A stretch of DNA of 64,000 bases from Streptomyces sp. R21 (lineage in GTDB: Bacteria; Actinomycetota; Actinomycetes; Streptomycetales; Streptomycetaceae), in contig NZ_CP163435.1 in NCBI RefSeq assembly GCF_041051975.1, positions 3,162,001 to 3,226,000 of the forward strand. Reading direction: 5' to 3'. A program made the position numbers and the translations under genes. Under the pieces are notes generated by a model that worked only from the letters and a program-made list of their open reading frames with translations, ran no database searches and was not told the DNA's origin. The stretch's first letter is position 1. Each line of letters starts with the position of its first letter. Below are positions 15,152 through 26,782 of this stretch, one piece after another.

Positions 15152-16692
15152 GCGTCCCTCCTGCGCAGCCGCCACATCGCCAGGGCCATGGCCACCACTA
15201 CGTAGGCACACAGAACCGCGAGGCCGTTCCACGGCGAGAGGGGGTAACACCCGCTCTCGGGAAGGCAGTTGTGCTGAACCTGCGGGTAGTACGTGGCCCC
15301 CTGCTCGATGGCGAAGGCCGCGGCGGGGGTGAGCCGAAGCAGCCAGTGGCCGACGGAGAGAGGCAGCGCGAGGGCCAGGATGTGCGGCAGGACCACCAGG
15401 ATCACGACGACGGTGATCGCACCCGCGCTGTTCCGCAGGACGGCACCCACGGCGAGGGTGAGGACCGCGACCAGGGCCAGCAGGGCCGCGCTGCCCACCA
15501 CGGCCCGCAGTGCCGGGTTCTCCAGCAGCGACAGCTCGGGGACCTCCGGCGGCTTGAAACCGTTGCCGCGCAGCGTGTGTTGAGCCAAGGGGAACGCCAC
15601 GGCCGTCGCTACGAGGCTCACGGCGAACGTGACGCTTCCGAGGACGAGCGTCTTCGCCGCCAGGACCCGGCCGCGGTGCGGACTCGCCGTGAACGTCGTA
15701 CGGATCATGCCGCGTTTGTACTCGGAGGTGATGAAGAGAGCCCCCAGCGCCACCATGAACAGCACGGCCACGAGGACGCCCTGGAAGCTCATCTGTACGA
15801 GGTCCGGCACGTCCTCGTTCGGGGCGATGTCGCCCTGACCGGAGAGGGTGTAGACGCCGTCGGCCGACACCTTGGTGGTGCCCGGGTGCGGGGCGGCTGG
15901 GCCGTTCACCGGCTGGTTCCGGCCGTTGTCAGCCGGTGCACCCACGTCCGTGCTGGTCCAGGTCGCGCCCGCGGTGCCGCCGCGCAGGCCCACGTGGTCG
16001 AAGGACGCGACGGCGGTCGTGGTACCGGCCGTCTCCGACCCTCCGCCGAAGGAACGGCTCAGGTTCGTGTGCATGGGGGTGGCGACGAAGAGGCCCGCCT
16101 GGGTCGTCTTCGACAGCTCCGGGAGCGTGACCGCGCCGACCTTCGTCCAGTGGGTGCCGTCGGCGGATTCGTAGCCCGTCAGCCGGGTGCCCGTGCGCGT
16201 CAGGCGGAGCCAGCGCGGGTCGCCGGAGGTGCCGCTGCCCGCCTTGTCGTGCGTGAAGTTCCACTGCATGCGGACGCCGTGGTCCGGGGTGACCATCAGG
16301 GCCGCGTAGGCACTGCCCTGCTTCGTGCTCTGCTTGATGATGACACCGGCCTTGGCCCAGGGTTCCGGCATACCACGGCTACTCTTCAGGCCGCCGGTCA
16401 CGCGGACCGTGACACTGCCGTCACCGGTCATTTCCTGGTGGACGAAATTGAAGGTGTCGTTGACGTGGGTGCCGTCGGGGCCGAGGGTGACCTTGGGGCC
16501 GGTCCCGGTCGTGCTGGAGCCGCTCGCACTGAGCAGCGAGATCAGGACCGTGACCGCGGCCGCGACCGCCAGCACCAGGGACCAGGACCGCACGGTCCGG
16601 AACTTGGTCCACTCGGCACGCAGGAGTCTGGCGAAGCCGTCGCGTCCCGGCTTGAGCTGCGAGCGGTACGGGGTGAGGGTCGGGGTGGTCAT
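15148..16692 (-). CDS. ABC-2 type permease with a large extracytoplasmic lectin-like domain
   Basis: A 514-residue protein. The N-terminal AEWTKFRTVRSWSLVLAV segment and the C-terminal ~250 residues (FKRGMIRTTF-like block SEYKRGMIRTTFTASPHRG plus five or more hydrophobic stretches) are an ABC-2 permease. Between TM1 and the rest lies a ~230-residue domain facing outside, with VRVTGG, GVIIKQ, WLRLTRTG and YESADGTHWT, the pattern of concanavalin-like/DUF1349-type beta-sandwiches. This insert suggests binding of an extracellular ligand or glycan. ATG at 16692 overlaps the ATPase stop as ATGA. Confidence 0.83.
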   Translation of the reverse strand: MTTPTLTPYRSQLKPGRDGFARLLRAEWTKFRTVRSWSLVLAVAAAVTVLISLLSASGSSTTGTGPKVTLGPDGTHVNDTFNFVHQEMTGDGSVTVRVTGGLKSSRGMPEPWAKAGVIIKQSTKQGSAYAALMVTPDHGVRMQWNFTHDKAGSGTSGDPRWLRLTRTGTRLTGYESADGTHWTKVGAVTLPELSKTTQAGLFVATPMHTNLSRSFGGGSETAGTTTAVASFDHVGLRGGTAGATWTSTDVGAPADNGRNQPVNGPAAPHPGTTKVSADGVYTLSGQGDIAPNEDVPDLVQMSFQGVLVAVLFMVALGALFITSEYKRGMIRTTFTASPHRGRVLAAKTLVLGSVTFAVSLVATAVAFPLAQHTLRGNGFKPPEVPELSLLENPALRAVVGSAALLALVAVLTLAVGAVLRNSAGAITVVVILVVLPHILALALPLSVGHWLLRLTPAAAFAIEQGATYYPQVQHNCLPESGCYPLSPWNGLAVLCAYVVVAMALAMWRLRRRDA

Positions 16693-17624
16693 CGGGTCAC
16701 CTCGCCGTCCGGGAGCGCGACGAACTCCGCGGCGTCCCGGGTGAGTTCCATGTACGCCTCCTCCAGCGTGGCCCGATGGAGGCCGACTTCGGCGAACGGG
16801 ACCCGGGCGGCGGCCAGCAGCTCCACGATCCGCTCGGCGGGCAGGCCGGTGACCGTGAGCGTGTCGCGGCCGGTGACCGCGACCGTGCCGCCCTCGCGGG
16901 CGAGGAGTTCCATCGCTTCCGTACGGGAGCCGGTGCGCAGGGCGACGCGGTCGCCGGACGCGGCGGCGAGCAGGTCGGCGACGGCCGTGTCGGCGATCAG
17001 CCGCCCGCGGCCGATGACCACCAAGTGGTCGGCGGTGTCCTCCAGTTCGCTCATCAAGTGGCTGGAGACCAGGACGGCCCGGCCTTCGGCGGCGAGGTGG
17101 CGCAGGAGGCCGCGGATCCACTGGATGCCCTCGGGATCGAGGCCGTTGACCGGCTCGTCGAAGAGGAGGACCGGGGGGTCACCGAGCAGTGCGGAGGCGA
17201 TGCCCAGGCGTTGGCGCATACCCAGGGAGTAGCCGCCGGCCCTGCGGCGGGCGGCCGTCTCCATTCCCACCTGTTCCAGGACCTCGTCGACCCGGCGCGG
17301 GGGCAGCCCGTGCGAGTGCGCCAGCCAGAGGAGATGGTCGCGGCCGCGGCGGCTCGGGTGCAGCGCGGCGGCGTCGAGGAGGGCGCCGACCTCCAACAGG
17401 GGTGAGCGCAGGGCGTGATAGGGGCGGCCGCCGATGAGCGCGCGGCCCTCGTCGGGGGCGTCCAGGCCGAGGACGGTCCGCATGGTGGTGGACTTGCCCG
17501 CTCCGTTGGGGCCGACGAATCCGGTGACCTGGCCCGGTTCGACCGTGAAGGAGAGTCCGTCGACGGCGACGGTCCCCCCGAACCGCTTGCGCAGCTCCTG
17601 CACTTCGATCGTTGCGTCACTCAT
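16689..17624 (-). CDS. ABC transporter ATP-binding protein
   Basis: A 311-residue ATPase. Walker A GPNGAGKST at 38-46, signature GYSLGMRQRLGIA, Walker B LLFDEPVNGLDP, switch histidine in LVSSHLMSE. The C-terminal ~90 residues (after VVIGRGRLIADT) are the extension typical of exporters of the DrrA/bacitracin type. ATG at 17624 is the first position from which the standard IEVQELRKRFG start is read. First gene of the operon; divergent from the two-component genes 158 bases away. Confidence 0.92.
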   Translation of the reverse strand: MSDATIEVQELRKRFGGTVAVDGLSFTVEPGQVTGFVGPNGAGKSTTMRTVLGLDAPDEGRALIGGRPYHALRSPLLEVGALLDAAALHPSRRGRDHLLWLAHSHGLPPRRVDEVLEQVGMETAARRRAGGYSLGMRQRLGIASALLGDPPVLLFDEPVNGLDPEGIQWIRGLLRHLAAEGRAVLVSSHLMSELEDTADHLVVIGRGRLIADTAVADLLAAASGDRVALRTGSRTEAMELLAREGGTVAVTGRDTLTVTGLPAERIVELLAAARVPFAEVGLHRATLEEAYMELTRDAAEFVALPDGEVTR

Positions 17625-17782
17625 GCCAAGCGAGACTAGGGATCGCCACGCACGGAGTCGTCCCGCCCGAGAGCCGTCTTCGGCGCCCCTGCCGCGAGGG
17701 ACGATCGAGGCTCCTCTCCCCCACGTGAGGGATGAACCCACGGGTGACGCGGTGCGGCGCCGCCGACGGCAGAATGGCGGGC

Positions 17783-19210
17783 ATGAGCGACGAGGCGATG
17801 GTGCGACGTGCGGAAGGGACCGGGGGGTCACGGTCATGGCGGCTGGTACGGCGCCTGTCGGCCCCGGCCCCGGACCTCGTCACGACCCCGCGCTCGTCCG
17901 TTCCTGCGCGCCTCGCCGCTGGACTGCCTGTGCGGTTGTCCGCGCGGTTGTCCGGCCGTGTGCCCGCCCGCCTGCCCGGTCGCTTGTCCATGAGCCTGCC
18001 CGGTCGCTTGTCCGCCGGGGTCTCGCAGTTCCCCTCCCCCGTGGCATACGCCGTGGGTCTGGCTCTGCTGGCCTGTGTCGAGGTGCTCGCCCGCGCCGGG
18101 AGTCTGCGCGAGAACCTGGCGCTGGCGCTGCTGCTCGGGGTGTGCACGACACTGCCGCTCGCGTTCGTGTTCGGCCCCGAGCGTGCGCTGCCGGTGCGGG
18201 GCGGAGCCGCGGTGGCGGTGACGGCGGCGGGGGCGCTGGCGCTGTCTCCGTTCCGGGCGCTCACCCTCGCCGGGGTCGCGTCCCAACTGGCCTGTGTCTA
18301 CGGCCTGGGGAGAGCGGGGGCGCCGCGGCTCAGCGGGGTGCTCGTGCTGCCGTACGTCGTCCTGGCTCTGGTCAGCCAGGACGACACCACCACCCGTGTC
18401 ATGGCCGTGCTCGTGGCCACGCTCGCCTCGGCGGCCGCGGCGACCGGCATCACGCATCACGTCCGGGGCGCGCTGCTGGCGCACAGTGCCACCGAGCGGG
18501 CCTTCGCGGACACGCTCCTGGCGCATGCGGCCCGAGGTGAACGGGCGCGGATCGCGCGGGAGTTGCACGATGTGGTGGCCCACCACATCTCGATGATCGC
18601 CGTCCAGGCCGAGACCGCCAGGTTGACCACACCCGGACTGCCTCCGGACGGCGCCACGCGTCTGCTCGCGATCGGCGACACCGCGCGGGGCGCGCTCACC
18701 GAGATGCGGCGGCTGCTGGGAGTGCTGCGGGAGGACGCCGAGGTCGGGGTCACTCGGCGCCCGCAGCCGGGGCTGCATCAGCTGATGGAGCTGATCGACG
18801 AGTCCCGGGACGCCGCGGGCTCCCGGACCAGGCTGATCGTCAGCGGTCCGGTCACCACGCTCGACCCGGGCATCGAGGTCACCGCGTACCGCATCGTCCA
18901 AGAGGCCCTCACCAACGCCCGCCGCCATGCGCCCGGGGCGGCCGTCGACGTGGAACTCCGTTACGCGGAGGACGACTTGGAGATCCGCGTGCGCGACAAC
19001 GGTCCAGGTCCCGGGAACGGGGCGGAAACCGGGCCCGGGGCCGCCGAACGGGCTGGTCCGGGGGCCGTCGTGCCGTCCACGGGACACGGTCTCCTCGGCA
19101 TGCGGGAGCGCGCCACCACGGTCGGCGGCAGCCTGCGCACGGGGGCGGCGGCCGGGGGCGGCTTCCTGGTCGAGGCGCGGCTGCCTGTGCGGGCGGAGGC
19201 ACTCGCATGA
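17783..19210 (+). CDS. NarL-type sensor histidine kinase
   Basis: About 475 residues. An Arg/Leu/Pro-rich N-terminus with an imperfect five-residue repeat (R-L-S/P-G/A-R) precedes four to five hydrophobic segments (about 90-215), then a HisKA_3 dimerisation domain with phospho-acceptor His262 in ARELHDVVAHHIS and a HATPase (YRIVQEALTNARRHA; DNGPGPG; GHGLLGMRERA). No large sensor domain, so the membrane part itself probably senses the signal, as in kinases controlling ABC exporters. ATG at 17783 is preferred over ATG 17732, whose GAGGG is too close. Overlaps the response regulator as ATGA. Confidence 0.88.
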   Translation: MSDEAMVRRAEGTGGSRSWRLVRRLSAPAPDLVTTPRSSVPARLAAGLPVRLSARLSGRVPARLPGRLSMSLPGRLSAGVSQFPSPVAYAVGLALLACVEVLARAGSLRENLALALLLGVCTTLPLAFVFGPERALPVRGGAAVAVTAAGALALSPFRALTLAGVASQLACVYGLGRAGAPRLSGVLVLPYVVLALVSQDDTTTRVMAVLVATLASAAAATGITHHVRGALLAHSATERAFADTLLAHAARGERARIARELHDVVAHHISMIAVQAETARLTTPGLPPDGATRLLAIGDTARGALTEMRRLLGVLREDAEVGVTRRPQPGLHQLMELIDESRDAAGSRTRLIVSGPVTTLDPGIEVTAYRIVQEALTNARRHAPGAAVDVELRYAEDDLEIRVRDNGPGPGNGAETGPGAAERAGPGAVVPSTGHGLLGMRERATTVGGSLRTGAAAGGGFLVEARLPVRAEALA

Positions 19211-20019
19211 CGACACCCGAGCCGCCCGACTCGGCAGCCCCCGGCGCCACCGCCGGCCCGGTCGCCCCGCCCGACTCCTCCGCCTCCCTCGACTCCGCCC
19301 CCGCTGCCTCGCCCCCTCCCGCTCCCGCCCCCGCCCCTTCCTCCGCCATTCGTATCGTCGTCGCCGACGACCACGCGGTCGTGCGCGCCGGTTATGGGCT
19401 GCTTGCCACGCAGCCCGACTTCGAGGTCGTCGGCACGGCGTGCGACGGCTCGGAGGCGGTGCGCGTGTGCGGGGAGGAGCTGCCCGACGTGGTCCTGATG
19501 GACGTGCGCATGCCCGTCATGGACGGCATCCAGGCGACCACCGAGCTGCTGACCGCCGGGGCCACGGAGTCGGACGCGCCGCGGGTGCTCATCCTCACCA
19601 CCTTCGACCTCGACGAGCATGTGTACGACGCCCTCGCCGCCGGAGCGAGCGGGTTCCTCCTCAAGGATGTGACCGCAGAGCGGCTCTTCGAGGCCGTGCG
19701 GGTCGTCGCGGCCGGAGAGGCCCTGCTCGCGCCCGCCATCACGCGCCGGTTGATCGCCGAGTTCGCCCGGCTCAAGCCCCGCACCCCCGCCGTGACAACC
19801 CTCTCGGCGCTCACCCCGCGCGAGACGGAGGTGCTGCGGCTGCTCGCGGAGGGCCTGTCCAACCCGGAGATCGCGGCGCGGCTGCACGTCGGCGAGGAGA
19901 CGGTGAAGACCCACGTCAGCCGCGTCCTGACCAAGCTCGGACTGCGTGACCGCACGCAGGCGGTCGTCATGGCGTACGAGACGGGACTGGTCGTGCCGCG
20001 TTCGGGGAGCCCGGCGTGA
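19207..20019 (+). CDS. NarL/LuxR-family response regulator
   Basis: A 270-residue response regulator: receiver domain from about residue 47 (IRIVVADDHAVVRAGY), phospho-acceptor Asp99 in VVLMDVRMPVMDG, and a C-terminal LuxR HTH (LTPRETEVLRLLAEGLSNPEIAARL...VKTHVSRVLTKLG). The first ~45 residues are an unusual Pro/Ala/Ser-rich extension. Translationally coupled to the kinase. The likely target is the divergent ABC operon. Its 3' end overlaps the convergent FUSC gene by 53 bases. Confidence 0.92.
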   Translation: MTTPEPPDSAAPGATAGPVAPPDSSASLDSAPAASPPPAPAPAPSSAIRIVVADDHAVVRAGYGLLATQPDFEVVGTACDGSEAVRVCGEELPDVVLMDVRMPVMDGIQATTELLTAGATESDAPRVLILTTFDLDEHVYDALAAGASGFLLKDVTAERLFEAVRVVAAGEALLAPAITRRLIAEFARLKPRTPAVTTLSALTPRETEVLRLLAEGLSNPEIAARLHVGEETVKTHVSRVLTKLGLRDRTQAVVMAYETGLVVPRSGSPA

Positions 20020-21052
20020 GCGGGCGCCGCCGGGGCACCGGCAGCACCCACCAGGCCGACGCCACCGCCAGCACCGCGCCGACCGCGATCGCCGCGAGAC
20101 GGGTCGGCAGCAGTTGCTGGGCGTCCTGGCCGTAGTAGCCGAGGAGGAAGGAGAGAGCGGTGGTCATGCCGGCGGCCCAATAGGCGTAGGAGAGCGGACG
20201 CAGCCATAGGGCCACGGCCAGCACCGCGAAGATCAGGGCGCCGGAGACGGAGGTCCTGCCGGTGATCCCGGTCGCTGCCACACCCGTCGCCAGCAGGGTG
20301 CCTGCGCAGGCCCCGACGAGGCGCTCGGCTCCCTTGCGCAGGACGTCGGTTCGGCCGCGGTTGCCACTGGCAGCCACATAGGCGGTGAGGACCATCCATG
20401 GCCAATGGTGGTCGAAGAGAAGCCGTCCGAGCGCGAAGGCCGCGGCGATCGCGACCGCCATCTGCAGAGCCATGCGAGTGCTCGGCCGGGGGTGCAGCCG
20501 TGAGGCACGCCGGGGCGCAGAGGGTTCCGGGTCCGGGCGCCAGGGGCTGAGGCGGTCGCCGAGCACCTGGACCAGCCAGACGCAGCCGCAGGCCAGCGCG
20601 CCGATCAGTGCCGACCAGCCCCAACTCACCAGCGCGCTCTGGGCTTCCGGAGGCAGGGCCGGGCCGGGGACGATGAGCAGCGCGACCAGCGGCAGTGTCA
20701 TGAGGGTGCCTGCCTTCGTCGCGCCCTGCCCGTAGCGGCGGAACCAGATCGGCAGGGAGATACCGAGGGTGAAGACCGCGGCGCCGATCGCGTAGTGGCG
20801 CGCGATGAGGTGGCCGAGGAGCACGGAGACCCCGGCCACGGCAGGCAGCAGGACGAGGCCGGTAAGTCGTCTGCGGGTGTCCGCGGCGCGTTGGGTGCCG
20901 GCCAGGGTGAGGGTCAGCGCGACCGCGAGGACGAGGACGTCGGTGTGCAGTCCGGCGGCGCCCTCCAGCCACAAGGCGATGGCGTAACAGAGCAGCACGG
21001 CCGTCATGGTCAGCGTTGCTTCGTAAGCGTTGCGTATTAGTTTTACGGTCAC
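19967..21052 (-). CDS. FUSC-like integral membrane protein (putative efflux)
   Basis: A ~360-residue protein with two blocks of about five transmembrane segments separated by a soluble stretch (about 165-195), the architecture of the FUSC/aromatic-acid-exporter group; the second block has WPWMVLTAYVAASGNRGRTDVLRKGAERLVGACAGTL split around the typical R.....R..G...G motif. The GTG at 21052 is followed by several codons rare in this genome (GTA, AAA, CTA, ATA), so the ATG at 21007 could be the true start. A MarR gene is divergent, 61 bases away, which fits regulated efflux of a toxic small molecule. Confidence 0.82.
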   Translation of the reverse strand: MTVKLIRNAYEATLTMTAVLLCYAIALWLEGAAGLHTDVLVLAVALTLTLAGTQRAADTRRRLTGLVLLPAVAGVSVLLGHLIARHYAIGAAVFTLGISLPIWFRRYGQGATKAGTLMTLPLVALLIVPGPALPPEAQSALVSWGWSALIGALACGCVWLVQVLGDRLSPWRPDPEPSAPRRASRLHPRPSTRMALQMAVAIAAAFALGRLLFDHHWPWMVLTAYVAASGNRGRTDVLRKGAERLVGACAGTLLATGVAATGITGRTSVSGALIFAVLAVALWLRPLSYAYWAAGMTTALSFLLGYYGQDAQQLLPTRLAAIAVGAVLAVASAWWVLPVPRRRPLTPGSPNAARPVPSRTP

Positions 21053-21113
21053 CGTTCGGATAGTAGCGACGTCGGTATCGCTCCAACAGTACGCAGTCCC
21101 TTATTATCTCTCC

Positions 21114-21569
21114 ATGGACTATCTCCCCCACGCCGCCCAGATCCGTCGTGGTGTCGTCCGGCTCAACCGGCGGCTGCGGCAGGAGCGAGGCGACGGCAGC
21201 CTCAGCGCCAATCAGCTCTGGGTGCTCGGGCATCTGCATCGGGTCGGGCCCTCGACGCCGGGCGAGATCGCGGTGGCGGAGCGGCAGCGGCCGCAGTCGC
21301 TGACCAGGGTCTTTGCCCAGCTGGAGGCGGACGGGCTGATCGTCCGCGGGCCCGGCAGCGAGGACCGGCGGCAGTCCGTCCTCACGCTCACGGCGGACGG
21401 CCGTGCCGCGCTGCAAAGGGACATGGCGAAGCGCGACGCCTGGCTGGCCACAGCTCTCGGCACGCTGAACGAGACGGAGCGTGAGGTGCTGCGGCTCGCG
21501 GGTGCGCTGATGGAACGGATCGCCGACGTCGACATGCACGCACCGGACGTAGACCCGAAGGAGCTCTGA
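21114..21569 (+). CDS. MarR-family transcriptional regulator
   Basis: A 151-residue winged-helix regulator: LSANQLWVLGHLHRVGPSTPGEIA (helix pairs), recognition helix RPQSLTRVFAQLEADGLI, wing GSEDRRQSVLTLTADGRA. ATG at 21114 chosen as the first in-frame start with MarR-like sequence; longer reading from 21030 covers AT-rich promoter DNA. Divergent from the FUSC gene, which it probably represses through sites in the shared 61-base region; no clean palindrome was recognised there. Confidence 0.9.
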   Translation: MDYLPHAAQIRRGVVRLNRRLRQERGDGSLSANQLWVLGHLHRVGPSTPGEIAVAERQRPQSLTRVFAQLEADGLIVRGPGSEDRRQSVLTLTADGRAALQRDMAKRDAWLATALGTLNETEREVLRLAGALMERIADVDMHAPDVDPKEL

Positions 21570-21604
21570 ACTACCGGTTCCGGGCGTCCGGCAGGTCCGC
21601 CTGG

Positions 21605-23005
21605 TCAGAAGCCTCCGCCGAAGTCCCCTCCGCCTCCGAAGTCGCCGCCTCCGCCGTCGCCGAACCCTCCGCCGAAGTCGCCGGGGTCGAAGTCGGCGCC
21701 CGAGACGTCGCCGCCGCCGTAGTCGCCTCCGCCGAAGTCGCCGTATCCGGAGCCGTAGTCCGCCGCGTACGACGGGGTGGCCATCATGCTGCCGAGCATC
21801 GTGCCGACGAGAAGGCCGGGGAGGAGGCCGCCGCCGAAATAGCCGCCCGCCCAGGGGCCGTAGGCCGGGCCCGCGTCCCAGTACGGGCGCCGTCCGTAGT
21901 CGGTCTCGACCTCGCGGATCGCCGGATCGGCTCCGTCGGCGAGACGGGTCTGGTCCGCCGCGCACACGGGGACCTCGCGGGGTGCGCCGGTGGCCGGTGT
22001 CCAGGTCGCGTCGGCGACCGACGGGCCGTGCCGGGGGTCGAAGAAGCAGGGGGCGCGGCGTGCGGGGACCGGGCGGCCCTCGCGGCGCGCGGCCAGCACC
22101 GCCAGCGAGAAGCGGCCGTCTTCGAGGGCCTGCGTCACTCCGCGTACGTCCTCGGGGCGTTCGGCTGCCGCCATGAGTGACTTCGCCTGCTCGTACGCGT
22201 CGAGCGCGCGTTCGTAGTCCGCGCGCATCGTGTCGTCCGCGCCTGCCTCGGCGGGGTGGAAGTCGAGCCGGTCGAGCTCCTCGCCGAAGGCCGTGATGTC
22301 CTCGTCGACGACCACGCGGAGCTTGTCGAGCGCGGCCCGCTGCTCCTGTGCCCTACGGCGACGGTTGCGGCGTACGAGGGTGTACGCGCCCGCGCCGCCG
22401 GCCACGAGGACCGCGCCCACGGCGATCAGGGCGCCTGTCGGGACGCCGGCGTCGGCGCCGGAGGAGCCCCAGCTCGCCGGGGCGGAGCCGCCGATGTTCT
22501 GGAGCGCGCGGTCCGTGAAGTCGTTCAGCTGGGTCCTGGTGTCCTCGCCCTTCACGCTGGTGACCAGGTTCTGCACGGCCGTGCGGGACATCACCGCGGA
22601 GTCCGCCCGGGCGTCGAAACGGTCGCCCAGGCGGATGGCGTACAGGCCGGTGATGCCGGTGTCGGTGCGGAGGTTCTGGAAGAGGTTCTGGGTGGGGAAG
22701 TCCGCCGGGAGGACGGCTATGAAGACGGGCTTGTCGGCGTTCTTGATCTTCTGGGTGAGGGCGTCGGTGTCTGCGGCGGAGAGTTGGGCGGCGGCTGCGG
22801 GGTCCACATAGACCGGGGCCTGGCGGAGGGCCTTCGCCACGGCGGAGACGTCGTCGGCCTCGGTGGACGTCTCGGCGGACGTGGCGGACCTGGCCGACGT
22901 GGCTGCCGCATGGGCGGCGGGGGCGGCAGGTGAGAGCGCCGCCAGGGCAGTCAGCAGGAGTGCGGTCAGGAGGCCTGGGAGCCCTCGGGACGGTAGGGCC
23001 TTCAT
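21605..23005 (-). CDS. TPM-domain-like membrane protein with Gly-rich tail
   Basis: A 466-residue protein: Sec signal peptide (GLLTALLLTALAALSPAAPAAHA-type, residues 8-35), an extracytoplasmic domain (about 45-190) with VYVDPAAAAQLS and IAVLPADF resembling TPM/YgcG-like modules, one TM (GALIAVGAVLVAGGAGAYTLV), a basic stop-transfer, a cytoplasmic helical part, then a C-terminal tail of GDFGGGD/GGG repeats ending GGGF. Function is unknown; TPM proteins in other bacteria have been tied to envelope maintenance. ATG at 23005 places the signal peptide correctly. Confidence 0.75.
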   Translation of the reverse strand: MKALPSRGLPGLLTALLLTALAALSPAAPAAHAAATSARSATSAETSTEADDVSAVAKALRQAPVYVDPAAAAQLSAADTDALTQKIKNADKPVFIAVLPADFPTQNLFQNLRTDTGITGLYAIRLGDRFDARADSAVMSRTAVQNLVTSVKGEDTRTQLNDFTDRALQNIGGSAPASWGSSGADAGVPTGALIAVGAVLVAGGAGAYTLVRRNRRRRAQEQRAALDKLRVVVDEDITAFGEELDRLDFHPAEAGADDTMRADYERALDAYEQAKSLMAAAERPEDVRGVTQALEDGRFSLAVLAARREGRPVPARRAPCFFDPRHGPSVADATWTPATGAPREVPVCAADQTRLADGADPAIREVETDYGRRPYWDAGPAYGPWAGGYFGGGLLPGLLVGTMLGSMMATPSYAADYGSGYGDFGGGDYGGGDVSGADFDPGDFGGGFGDGGGGDFGGGGDFGGGF

Positions 23006-23494
23006 GTCTTCGACGCTACCTGAAGGGGCGCAAAAGGGGGCATCGGGGCGGGCGGGGGTTTGGGGTTTCGCCCCCTCCGCCCCTACCCTCCCCCACTCTC
23101 GGCTTCGCTCGAGCGGGGGGACCCCCATCGTTGCCCTGGGAGCTGCGCCCCCTCTCCCCCTGCCATCGCGCTTGCGCGCTCGTCCTCAAACGCCGGACGG
23201 GCTGAAAATCCTCCCCTGCCCGGAGCTGACAAGCTCGCCCCCGGCGGGCGGGTGGGGGTTAGGGATGGCACCCCCAGCTCAATCGCCGGACGAGCAGAAA
23301 GAGCCACCCCGACCGGGAACTGACAAGCTCGCCCCCGGCAGATGGGTGGGGGTTAGGGATGGCGCGATCCCTCCTCATCCACCGACCGGCTGAGAATCTC
23401 CATCCCCGGCCCCGCCAAGCAGGCGGAGGCCAGGGATGGCGAACCCGCCCCAAGCGCCGGGCGAGTCCAAGGCTCAACGTTCAGCCGTCGGCGC
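23006..23494. other. Intergenic region rich in degenerate repeats
   Basis: 489 bases with no supported gene. 23041-23160 is C/G-tract-rich, including CCCCCACTCTCGGCTTCG..CGAGCGGGGG at 23090-23117, a form common between Streptomyces genes. 23193-23470 holds an array of degenerate ~93-bp units. Transcripts of GH3 (opposite end) and the TPM gene both run on the minus strand here, so this is the GH3 3' region plus the TPM-gene promoter. Confidence 0.65.
23193..23470. repeat. Degenerate ~93-bp intergenic repeat array
   Basis: Units start with CCGGACGGGCTGA-like sequence at 23193, 23286 (93 bp later), 23382 (96) and 23457 (75). The first two share CTGACAAGCTCGCCCCCGGC and GTGGGGGTTAGGGATGG; the third keeps AGGGATGGC. 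The unit start matches the CAAACGCCGGACGGG element also found at 61962-62029, so it is a genome-wide intergenic family, probably transcribed hairpins rather than coding DNA. Confidence 0.8.
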
Positions 23495-26524
<3,030 letters not shown>

Positions 26525-26590
26525 GGACCTTCCCTCAACTCTCTCAGTCCTCTTGAGTCTTCCTGAGTCCTCTTACGACTTAGATCACGG

Positions 26591-26739
26591 CGTGAGTTAA
26601 CTGGCGCCCCCGGGACCCGTCAAGACTTCACGTCAGAACCGGTACACACTCAACTCACGGCCGGAACAGGGCTCTTGTTCCTTCGGATTCTGAACGCGCA
26701 CCCCCTTGACGGCGAATCGAAGCCGTCATTTACTCACGG
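26591..26739. promoter_or_regulatory. Three copies of an (A/T)ACTCACGG element between GH3 and GH30
   Basis: CGTGAGTT at 26591-26598, its inverse AACTCACGG at 26652-26660, and TACTCACGG at 26731-26739. The first overlaps a palindromic AGTTAACT (26595-26602). They sit in the 258-base divergent promoter region and could be operators for one regulator acting on both glycosidase genes. Confidence 0.5.
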
Positions 26740-26782
26740 CTCGCACGCCCCACTCCCCCACCTCCCAGAAGGGCGGCGCGCC

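Noticed and set aside
23193..23470. CRISPR array
   Set aside because: Unit spacing is irregular, repeats are long and degenerate, spacers are themselves related, and no cas genes are present.
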